Shown: positions 1-5,160 of the stretch, one piece after another | Numbering within the stretch: position 1 is the stretch's first letter | Layout of the letters: each line of letters starts with the position of its first letter | Notes under the pieces: model-generated | The model's database searches: none | What the model saw: the letters and a program-made list of their open reading frames with translations, nothing else | What the model was told of the DNA's origin: nothing | From: Puia dinghuensis | Lineage (GTDB): Bacteria > Bacteroidota > Bacteroidia > Chitinophagales > Chitinophagaceae | Assembly (NCBI GenBank): GCA_026224995.1 | Contig: JAMFRX010000507.1 | Coordinates: forward strand, 1 to 5,407 | Length of the DNA stretch: 5,407 nt | Reading direction: 5' to 3' | Program-made: the position numbers and the translations under genes

Positions 1-1349
1 ACGAGACCGTAGCCCTCATCATGGCAATCTTCTGGCTGCTCCTCTACGTCTTCGTCAACCTCACCTCCATACTCTATCTGGGCGCCGTCGCTATTAATGG
101 ACTGGTCGGCGGAGACAATCTTCACATCATTATGATCGCCCTTGCCATCTTCTCCCTGCTCATCACCCTGGGCGGCATGAAGGTCATCGGCTTCACCGAC
201 GTCATCCAGGTAGGCGTCCTCATCATCGGCGGCCTCGCGACCTCCTATCTCGCCCTCACCGTCGTATCTAAAAGCTTCGGACTCGGCGACAGCGCCCTGG
301 CAGGCTTCAACGCGCTTATGAAGGATGCCCCGGAACATTTCCGCATGATCTTCCACAAACCCACCCAAGCCTCCAGCCAGCTGGATATCGACAAATACCT
401 CGTCCTGCCCGGCATCGCCATGTACGTCGCCGGCCAGTGGATCGTCAACCTCAACTACTGGGGCTGCAACCAATACATCACCCAGCGGGCCCTCGGCGCC
501 AACCTCCAGACCGCCCGCACCGGCATCCTCTTCGCAGGCTTCCTCAAGCTGCTCATGCCCGTGATCGTCATGCTGCCCGGCATCGCCGCCTTCGTGCTCT
601 ACAAGAACGGCCACCTCCACCTGGCCGACGGCCGGAAAGACTACGCCTATTCCGCCGTACTCGGCTTCCTGCCCGCAGGGCTGAAAGGCCTGTCCATCGC
701 CGCCCTCACCGCCGCCATCGTCTCCTCCCTCGCAGGCAAGGTCAACAGCATCTCTACGATCTTCACCCTGGATGTCTATAAAAAATATTTCAACAAAGAA
801 GCCGACGAACAAAAAATGGTGTGGACCGGTCGCCTCGCCGTGGTGATCTCTATGTTCGTAGGCATCCTCTTCACCTGGAAAGACCTCCTCGGCATCGGCG
901 GCAAAGGCGGCTTCACCTTCATCCAGCAATACACCGGCTTCATCAGCCCGGGCGTCTTCGCCATGTTCCTCCTAGGCATGTTCTGGAAACGGACCACCGG
1001 CGCCGCCGCCATAGCCGGCCTCATCACAGGCTTCGTCCTCTGCGTCTTCTTCAACGAGTTCGCCCCCCAGGTGCTGGGACACGAAACCTGGCTCTACACC
1101 GCCTTCCCCACCCAGGTAGAACAGAATGGCGCCATAGTCACCGTCTGGCAGATCCCCTTCCTCATCTGCATGGGACTGGCCTTCCTCTTCACCATGATCG
1201 TGATGATCGGCATCAGCCTCGGCGGACCCAGGATCAACGCCAAAGCCTTCCAGCTAGACAAGGAAATGTTCAAAATAAAACCCTCGACAATGGTGCTCAT
1301 AATCGTTACCCTGGCGATCCTGATGGGCCTTTATGTAAAATTCTGGTGA
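1..1349 (+). CDS. Sodium/solute symporter, SSS family (vSGLT-like), 5'-truncated by window edge
   Basis: This is an inner-membrane secondary transporter that would carry a sugar or similar solute into the cell with Na+. The frame is open to the left edge (first full codon at 3-5, reading E-T-V-A-L-I before the Met at 21), so the Met at 21 is internal. By alignment from memory with Vibrio vSGLT, about 110 residues are missing. Numbering from that Met, N143 and Y146 in NLNYWGCNQY correspond to the vSGLT sugar-site Asn and gating Tyr, S235-S236 in AAIVSSLAGKVNS to the Na+-site serines, and Q302 in IQQYTGFISPG to a sugar-contacting Gln. Many hydrophobic helices are visible, including a last one at about 423-440 ending in LYVKFW, so the C terminus is complete. 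The downstream Nudix regulator suggests a pentose such as L-arabinose, but substrate cannot be read from sequence alone. Family assignment is firm; substrate is inference. Confidence 0.93.
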   Translation, partial: ETVALIMAIFWLLLYVFVNLTSILYLGAVAINGLVGGDNLHIIMIALAIFSLLITLGGMKVIGFTDVIQVGVLIIGGLATSYLALTVVSKSFGLGDSALAGFNALMKDAPEHFRMIFHKPTQASSQLDIDKYLVLPGIAMYVAGQWIVNLNYWGCNQYITQRALGANLQTARTGILFAGFLKLLMPVIVMLPGIAAFVLYKNGHLHLADGRKDYAYSAVLGFLPAGLKGLSIAALTAAIVSSLAGKVNSISTIFTLDVYKKYFNKEADEQKMVWTGRLAVVISMFVGILFTWKDLLGIGGKGGFTFIQQYTGFISPGVFAMFLLGMFWKRTTGAAAIAGLITGFVLCVFFNEFAPQVLGHETWLYTAFPTQVEQNGAIVTVWQIPFLICMGLAFLFTMIVMIGISLGGPRINAKAFQLDKEMFKIKPSTMVLIIVTLAILMGLYVKFW

Positions 1350-1376
1350 AAAGTCTTACTTTCACGGCCAACAAAA

Positions 1377-1399
1377 CGGACCCATCGGTCCGCAGGACC
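1377..1399. promoter_or_regulatory. Alternating inverted repeat between symporter and regulator genes
   Basis: Three arms lie in a row: CGGACC (1377-1382), GGTCCG (1387-1392) and GGACC (1395-1399). The middle arm pairs with either flank, through a CATC loop on the left or a GCA loop on the right, giving two mutually exclusive hairpins. It sits 27 bp after the symporter stop and 21 bp before the regulator start. It could be an operator, an mRNA structure affecting regulator translation, or a processing site. There is no T tract, so it is not a classical terminator. Confidence 0.4.
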
Positions 1400-1420
1400 A
1401 TCAACACTAATTCTCATCTC

Positions 1421-2128
1421 ATGAATCGTTATCCGGGTGAAACCCGTATGCTCGTAGCCGTGGACTGTATCATTTTCGGATTTGACGGGGCCGACATCAA
1501 GCTCCTCCTTATCCAACGCGGCCTCAAGCCGGAAAGAGGCAAATGGAGCCTCATGGGCGGATTCCTCCAGGGCGAGGAAAGCCTGGAACAAGCCGCCAAC
1601 CGCATCCTCAAAAAGCTCACCGGCCTCGAAGGCGTCTACCTCGAACAGCTCAAAGCCTTCGGCGAAACCGAACGCGACCCCGTAGAACGTACCCTCAGCA
1701 TCGCCTACTTCGCCCTCATCGATATCCATCAATACGAAAAACAGCTCAGCAACGAATACCACGCGGAATGGGTCCTCCTCAAGAAAACACCCGATCTCAT
1801 CTTCGATCACAAAAAGATGGTGGAAATAGCCAAAAAACAGCTCCGCTATAAAGCCGCCCTCCACCCCCTGCTCTTCGAGCTGCTACCCGCAAAATTCACG
1901 ATCCCCCAGCTCCAAACACTTTACCAGGGCATCTACGACACCACCTTCGATAACCGCAACTTCAGCCGCAAAGTGCTGTCCACCGAACTGCTCATCAAAC
2001 AAAAGGAAAAAGATAAGGCCAACTCCAAAAAAGGGGCCTTCTACTACAAATTGGATAAACGAAAGTACAAGGCCAACTTCCAGGCCTTCTTGAACTTCAT
2101 CCCAAACCCGGATAAGCTGTTGCTTTAA
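1421..2128 (+). CDS. Nudix-fold transcription regulator, AraR/NrtR type
   Basis: A 235-residue cytoplasmic protein with an N-terminal Nudix fold (about 9-135) and a C-terminal winged-helix DNA-binding region (about 148-225). The opening LVAVDCIIFGFDG, the WSLMGGFLQGEESL segment and the C-terminal FELLPAKFTIPQLQTLY and NRNFSRKVL motifs are typical of Nudix regulators that control sugar or NAD genes. The Nudix box (G47 to L69) keeps the spacing of GX5EX7REUXEEXGU but reads RILKKLTGL at its core. The Glu after Arg is Ile62, and the metal-binding Glu pair is Lys65-Leu66, so hydrolase activity is very unlikely. In Bacteroides, AraR of this architecture represses L-arabinose genes, and the adjacent symporter fits that role. 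The Met at 1421 is chosen because related proteins carry a short MxxY-like lead before the first strand; 1448 is an alternative. No Shine-Dalgarno is seen. The precise ligand is inferred; xylose or another sugar is possible. Confidence 0.87.
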   Translation: MNRYPGETRMLVAVDCIIFGFDGADIKLLLIQRGLKPERGKWSLMGGFLQGEESLEQAANRILKKLTGLEGVYLEQLKAFGETERDPVERTLSIAYFALIDIHQYEKQLSNEYHAEWVLLKKTPDLIFDHKKMVEIAKKQLRYKAALHPLLFELLPAKFTIPQLQTLYQGIYDTTFDNRNFSRKVLSTELLIKQKEKDKANSKKGAFYYKLDKRKYKANFQAFLNFIPNPDKLLL

Positions 2129-2159
2129 GAGTCGCGCCTTGCCGCACCGATCACTTACG

Positions 2160-2188
2160 CCCTGGCGCCCCGCAAACCCTGCCCACCC
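2160..2188 (-). other. G-quadruplex motif on the - strand
   Basis: On the + strand there are five C tracts (2160-2162, 2168-2171, 2177-2179, 2182-2184, 2186-2188) separated by 5, 5, 2 and 1 bases. The - strand therefore meets the usual G3+N1-7 quadruplex pattern. A second set lies at 2247-2266 (tracts 2247-2250, 2255-2257, 2260-2262, 2264-2266), with the same closing 2- and 1-base loops because it belongs to the repeat described separately. Folding is predicted from pattern only. Confidence 0.5.
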
Positions 2189-2317
2189 AAAGCCACCTGC
2201 CACCTGTCACCGGCCCCCTGCCTACTCAAACACCTGCGTCCCATCACCCCGCAGCCCTGCCCGCCCAATGCCACCTGCACCAAAGCCACCTGCCACTTTC
2301 ATCTGCCACCTGGCCCC
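2168..2317. repeat. Two-copy imperfect direct repeat rich in CCACCTG
   Basis: Copy A (about 2168-2217) and copy B (about 2247-2317) share the order CCCCGCA, CCCTGCCC, CCC, GCCACCTGC and a closing GGCCCC; copy B is longer because of an internal duplication. CCAAAGCCACCTGCCAC occurs exactly at 2187-2203 and 2280-2296. The heptamer CCACCTG occurs five times (starting at 2193, 2200, 2271, 2286 and 2306), the first two in tandem. Spacing is irregular, so this is not a CRISPR array. The low complexity suggests slippage or a dispersed intergenic repeat family. Confidence 0.7.
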
Positions 2318-2409
2318 AAGCCCGCCGCCGAAAAAATCTACGCAATCGTTCCCGGAACCAGTCCACGCCATAACTCACTGCGTAACAGATACACGAAGAC
2401 AGTTATTTT

Positions 2410-2439
2410 TTGGACTAAGCCCGTAATTAGTAGGTCCAA
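2410..2439. repeat. Imperfect inverted repeat just upstream of the intergenic promoter
   Basis: TTGG (2410-2413) pairs with CCAA (2436-2439), and ACTAA (2414-2418) with TTAGT (2427-2431), leaving an 8-base loop and a 4-base bulge. Alternatively TTGGAC pairs with GTCCAA (2434-2439). It ends 3 bp before the -33 element, so it could be a protein-binding site. Neither flank has the T tract of a terminator in the right place. Confidence 0.3.
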
Positions 2440-2442
2440 TGG

Positions 2443-2473
2443 TTTGTATAATCCCACGAGAATGGTAAATTTG
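2443..2473 (+). promoter_or_regulatory. Bacteroidota-type promoter (TTTG-N19-TAnnTTTG)
   Basis: TTTG at 2443-2446 and TAAATTTG at 2466-2473 are separated by 19 bp. This matches all fixed positions of the -33/-7 consensus used by the primary sigma factor of Bacteroidota. Transcription should start near 2478-2481, reading rightward. No protein-coding gene follows on this strand within the window, only a strong terminator at 2549-2579. Confidence 0.65.
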
Positions 2474-2479
2474 ACAATT

Positions 2480-2579
2480 ATCAGCACTGGACTTAACTCT
2501 CTGTTTCCTATAAATTTTTAGTTTTGAATGGTCACAAAGCCGTGACGCGAGGGCAATTTCTATTGCCCTCTTATTTTTA
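2480..2579 (+). ncRNA. Candidate small RNA of about 100 nt, unknown family
   Basis: The unit is defined by its ends: a consensus promoter at 2443-2473 and a strong intrinsic terminator at 2549-2579. Between them lie an AT-rich, mostly unstructured 5' half (about 2480-2527) and a 5-bp hairpin GTCAC/GTGAC (2531-2535 with 2542-2546, loop AAAGCC) immediately before the terminator stem. The only small frame noticed inside, ATG at 2528, encodes five residues, so a protein product is unlikely. The sequence does not match an RNA family I can recognise by eye (4.5S SRP RNA, 6S RNA and common riboswitches were considered). A riboswitch role is unlikely because no gene follows. It may act on other mRNAs by base pairing, or oppose read-through from the - strand dehydrogenase gene. 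The start is approximate. Confidence 0.5.
2549..2579 (+). terminator. Intrinsic terminator, + strand
   Basis: A 9-bp perfect stem (GAGGGCAAT at 2549-2557 with ATTGCCCTC at 2562-2570) closes a TTCT tetraloop and is followed by TTATTTTTA. It would end the short transcript from the promoter at 2443-2473 and any read-through from the Nudix regulator gene. Confidence 0.85.
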
Positions 2580-2582
2580 TAC

Positions 2583-2610
2583 AAAAAACCTCCACCAGGC
2601 GGCGAAGGTT
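2583..2610 (-). terminator. Intrinsic terminator, - strand (after aldehyde dehydrogenase)
   Basis: Read on the - strand, AACCTTCGCC (2610-2601) pairs with GGTGGAGGTT (2596-2587) around a GCCT loop: 10 bp including two G-U pairs, followed by four further T residues (2586-2583). The two wobble pairs become A-C mismatches on the + strand, so the structure is specific to - strand transcripts. It lies about 135 bp past the dehydrogenase stop, and its T tract starts only 3 bp from the opposing terminator. Confidence 0.75.
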
Positions 2611-2642
2611 CATGTTTTACTTCCCCATCACTATTTTTAATA

Positions 2643-2660
2643 GCCCCGAGGCCTCAGGGC
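2643..2660. repeat. GC-rich palindrome downstream of the dehydrogenase gene
   Basis: GCCC-C-GAGGCCTC-A-GGGC is a near-perfect palindrome centred on GAGGCCTC. On the - strand it can form a 7-bp stem (with one T-G pair) around GGCC. It is not followed by a T run, so it is at best an mRNA 3'-end stabiliser or a binding site. Confidence 0.35.
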
Positions 2661-2743
2661 CGGAAGAATGATCGTGGCATAATGTTATAAAATAGCAGGG
2701 AAAAATCCCATACTTAGATATACACAGGGGGTGAATAATGTGG

Positions 2744-4108
2744 CTACCCCCGGATATGATACGCCTTCGGCTGCACAAAAGCCCGTATCCCCTGGTACGA
2801 CAGGGTCATCCCCAAGCCCGAATGCTTCCTCCCCGACCAGGGCAGACCAGCGCTCACCCGGTCACAGCAGTTCCAATAGACCGTCCCCGTATTCACCTGC
2901 CGCATCACATTTTCAGCCCGCTCATAGCTGGCAGAATAGACCGCCGCCGTCAGCCCATATTCCGTATCCCCCATAAGCTCCGCCGCCTCGGCATCGTCCT
3001 TCACCCGCTGAATGCCCACTACAGGCCCAAAAGACTCCTCCGTCATGACCTTCATCCGGTGATCCACATCTACCAGCACAGCCGGCTCGATAAAATACCC
3101 CTTCCGCTCCACCCGGTTGCCGCCAGCTACCAGCTTCGCCCCCTTGCCCACCGCATCGCCGATCTGCCCCAGCAGGAACTCCAACTGGCCGGGCCGGCTT
3201 AACGGACCGATTTCCGTAGCCGCATCCATGGGATCGCCGATCACCAGCTTTCGCGCCTGCTCCGTATACGCCCGCACAAAAGCATCATATACCCCCTCCT
3301 GCACATAGATCCGCTCCACCGCACAACAGCTCTGGCCATTGTTGTAAACCACCCCTTCCAACGCCGCCGCCGCCACCTTCTCCACATCGGCTACATCATC
3401 CATCACATACAAAGGGTCCTTCCCCCCCAGCTCCAGCTGGCAAGGCACCAGCTTCGACGCCACCCTCTCGGCTATGATCCTGCCCGTCCGGTAGCTCCCG
3501 GTAAAGAAATAGCCGTTCAGCGGCAGCTGCAGCAGCCATTCCCCCGCAGCCCCCTTTCCGGCCACCAGCTGGAACACATTCTCCGGGACACCGGCCCCGT
3601 GAAGCAGCCGCTGAATGTGCAACCCCGTAAGCGTCGCATATTCCGAAGGCTTGTAGAGTACAGCATTGCCCCCCAGCAACGCAGGTATGAACACATTCAC
3701 CCCCACCAGGTAGGGATAGTTCCAGGCAGAGATATTGGCGATGATGCCCAAAGGCTCGTACACGATCTTCTCCCTCGTAGCTCCCTCCGCTACTATCCAT
3801 TCCTCCGCCAGCCATTGCGCAGCATGCTCCATCAGCCACTTTATCCTGCTCCTGGCCCCATTGAGCTCGTTGTACGACTGCTGCAAAGGCTTGCCGCTCT
3901 CGGCTGTCAGCGTCCTTGCCAGCTCCTCCTTCTCCGCATCCAGCGCGTCACAAAACCTGCCTATGCAAGCCACCCGTTCTTCCACCGAAACCGCCCCCCA
4001 GCCGGGCTGCCCGCCACGCAGGGCCGCAAATTTTTCGTTCACCGTGGCTTCTGTGTCCTCCGCTACCTGGCCGATAATTTCTTCCGTTGCCGGATTAATG
4101 ATCTGCAT
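2744..4108 (-). CDS. Aldehyde dehydrogenase family protein, NAD(P)-dependent
   Basis: A soluble 454-residue enzyme oxidising an aldehyde to a carboxylate. Full-length family landmarks are present in order: the catalytic Asn N130 in SAWNYP; K153 and E156 in LYKPSE; the cofactor loop FTGSYRTG (202-209); the general base E226 in LELGGK; the nucleophile C261 in GQSCCAVERIYV; and E358 in ESFGP. E156 sits where ALDH2 has Glu195, which usually favours NAD+ over NADP+. The ending, with PWSGRKHSGLG (423-433), is normal. The overall pattern resembles succinate-semialdehyde-like or uncharacterised ALDHs; the substrate cannot be assigned. The start is preceded by an A-rich leader without a Shine-Dalgarno. 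The toxin gene ends 17 bp upstream on the same strand, so this gene either relies on read-through or on a promoter inside that gene; none with the TAnnTTTG pattern was found by eye in the proximal part. GC content is clearly higher than in the toxin gene. Confidence 0.93.
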   Translation of the reverse strand: MQIINPATEEIIGQVAEDTEATVNEKFAALRGGQPGWGAVSVEERVACIGRFCDALDAEKEELARTLTAESGKPLQQSYNELNGARSRIKWLMEHAAQWLAEEWIVAEGATREKIVYEPLGIIANISAWNYPYLVGVNVFIPALLGGNAVLYKPSEYATLTGLHIQRLLHGAGVPENVFQLVAGKGAAGEWLLQLPLNGYFFTGSYRTGRIIAERVASKLVPCQLELGGKDPLYVMDDVADVEKVAAAALEGVVYNNGQSCCAVERIYVQEGVYDAFVRAYTEQARKLVIGDPMDAATEIGPLSRPGQLEFLLGQIGDAVGKGAKLVAGGNRVERKGYFIEPAVLVDVDHRMKVMTEESFGPVVGIQRVKDDAEAAELMGDTEYGLTAAVYSASYERAENVMRQVNTGTVYWNCCDRVSAGLPWSGRKHSGLGMTLSYQGIRAFVQPKAYHIRG

Positions 4109-4125
4109 ATGATTTCATTTTATTT

Positions 4126-5160
4126 TTATTCATTATTGTTTTGCTGGCTCCCCCTATTGATCATTCCATTGAGTAATCTAAGCTCATCGATCAATGTATC
4201 GAAATCCGGTGACTCTCCATAGAGCATTTCTAACCGCATCGTCTCATAATCTTTACGAAAGCTTTCCATGGCCGCCCGCGGCGGAATGATCCATAAATGC
4301 TCCATCTGCATACCATCATAATCTACGTTTTTTAACCGTACGTAATATCTGCGATGTTGCAGCAAAACCGTATATAGGCCCGGATCATCAAATACCTGCT
4401 GCGCAATGCCCCGCTTCATCATTCTCACCAGATCTGACAAATGGCGGGACTGTCTTTCGGCCACAACGATATTTTCTTCCCCACTTGCAAATTTCTCATG
4501 CAGCAACATTAGTTTTTCCACAAAAGTCTTGCGGGGCTCAACGGCTCTTACAGAAAAGGGACTTTCTGCATAGCCACGGGTAGGAAATACCTCAGCTATT
4601 ATCGACTGGATCTCCACGTCGGCAAAAGGCTCTTTAAGGGAACGAACGCCAAATTCCACTTTTACCGTTTCGGCAACATAGATACTCGGGTCATAAAGAG
4701 AAGGGTAGCGAACAAATAATGTCTGCGGATCCTTATCCGGCAGTTCGGGTCTCACCTCTTCCACCTCTATGGAAATTAGATCTTGCGGCAAGCCCATAGC
4801 AAAAAGTTGAGCTTGCAGCTCATTTTTAATAATGGCACTCGTATAAGCACATCCTTCTCTTTTGAGCATTTTTACATAACTATGGCTGGGAGCCAAAAGA
4901 TATTCCCGACCAAATGCCTCGGGGGAAAGGGCTATGTCGATATCCTCAGAAAACCGTTGGATCAATTTCCAGGCTTTGCTCAGCGATGTACCACCTTTAA
5001 ATACAAAGTGCTCCCGCATGGGCAACGAAAAGAGCGCTCTTAAAACAAGAGTGACCCACCAATCCTTCTCAATGGCTTTTACGCTCATTCCCGTGCGGGC
5101 ATTCACCTGCTCTATTATCTGGCGACGCGTCGCTTCCGGCAGTTCAAGGAACTCAACCAT
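4126..5160 (-). CDS. Nucleotidyltransferase toxin, AbiEii/AbiGii family
   Basis: A 344-residue cytoplasmic nucleotidyltransferase-fold protein, the toxin half of an AbiE-like type IV toxin-antitoxin or abortive-infection pair. Counting from the Met at 5160, it shows the KDWW motif (32-35), motif I KGGTSLSK (55-62) followed by FSEDIDI (70-76) with the metal-binding D73 and D75, a third acidic position at E169 in VKVEFG, and EK (215-216) plus RHLSDL (239-244) in the C-terminal half. All expected catalytic positions look intact, so it is probably functional. Known relatives bind nucleotides or modify tRNA; the target here is unknown. The Met at 5160 is chosen because relatives begin just before the xEFLxLP segment and because it gives an 8-base overlap (ATGGTTGA) with the antitoxin stop. 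An in-frame ATG at 5187, preceded by AAGGA, would add nine residues. GC content is lower than in the dehydrogenase gene downstream. Confidence 0.88.
   Translation of the reverse strand: MVEFLELPEATRRQIIEQVNARTGMSVKAIEKDWWVTLVLRALFSLPMREHFVFKGGTSLSKAWKLIQRFSEDIDIALSPEAFGREYLLAPSHSYVKMLKREGCAYTSAIIKNELQAQLFAMGLPQDLISIEVEEVRPELPDKDPQTLFVRYPSLYDPSIYVAETVKVEFGVRSLKEPFADVEIQSIIAEVFPTRGYAESPFSVRAVEPRKTFVEKLMLLHEKFASGEENIVVAERQSRHLSDLVRMMKRGIAQQVFDDPGLYTVLLQHRRYYVRLKNVDYDGMQMEHLWIIPPRAAMESFRKDYETMRLEMLYGESPDFDTLIDELRLLNGMINRGSQQNNNE

Larger units (their letters stand above)
2129..2743. other. 615-bp intergenic region between convergent genes
   Basis: No convincing protein gene is present. The left part (about 2160-2320) is very C-rich on the + strand and made of short imperfect repeats. 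The right part (about 2330-2743) is AT-rich and contains a promoter, a predicted short RNA, two opposed terminators and a few minor palindromes. The regulator gene has no evident terminator of its own directly after its stop at 2128. Frames through the C-rich part give only low-complexity Pro/Ala/Thr-rich translations. Confidence 0.8.

Noticed and set aside
821..1420. Upstream in-frame extension of the Nudix regulator
   Set aside because: The frame is open only because it shadows the symporter gene; the translation there is Arg/His/Pro-rich and unrelated to Nudix proteins.
1331..1864. Open frame of 177 residues on the - strand opposite the regulator
   Set aside because: It is Glu/Phe/Gly-rich, the typical antisense shadow of a C-ending-codon gene, with no recognisable domain.
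2168..2317. Possible CRISPR array
   Set aside because: Repeat units are unequal in length and imperfect, spacing is irregular, and there are no spacer-like unique segments of constant size.
2139..2426. Open frame on the + strand giving a 95-residue Pro/Ala/Thr-rich product
   Set aside because: It is a translation of the C-rich repeat block, low in complexity, with no domain and no start signal; it runs on into the AT-rich region without any change in character.
2447..2476. TATAAT at 2447-2452 and TTGACA at 2471-2476 as a sigma-70 promoter
   Set aside because: They are in the wrong order and neither has a good partner at 16-18 bp; the Bacteroidota-type elements in the same stretch fit far better.
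2519..2526. Second -7-like element TAGTTTTG
   Set aside because: It matches TAnnTTTG but has no TTTG at suitable distance upstream; it lies inside the predicted RNA.
2531..2579. c-di-GMP-like riboswitch, because of the AAAGCC and GGGCAA words
   Set aside because: The order and spacing of conserved blocks do not fit, and no gene follows that it could control.
2698..2709. GGGAAAAATCCC short palindrome as a terminator for the dehydrogenase
   Set aside because: The stem is only four pairs and there is no T tract after it on the - strand; the structure at 2583-2610 is a much better terminator.
3599..4222. Long + strand open frame opposite the dehydrogenase and the end of the toxin gene
   Set aside because: It is antisense to a gene with intact catalytic motifs; its composition is the expected mirror of a GC-rich gene.
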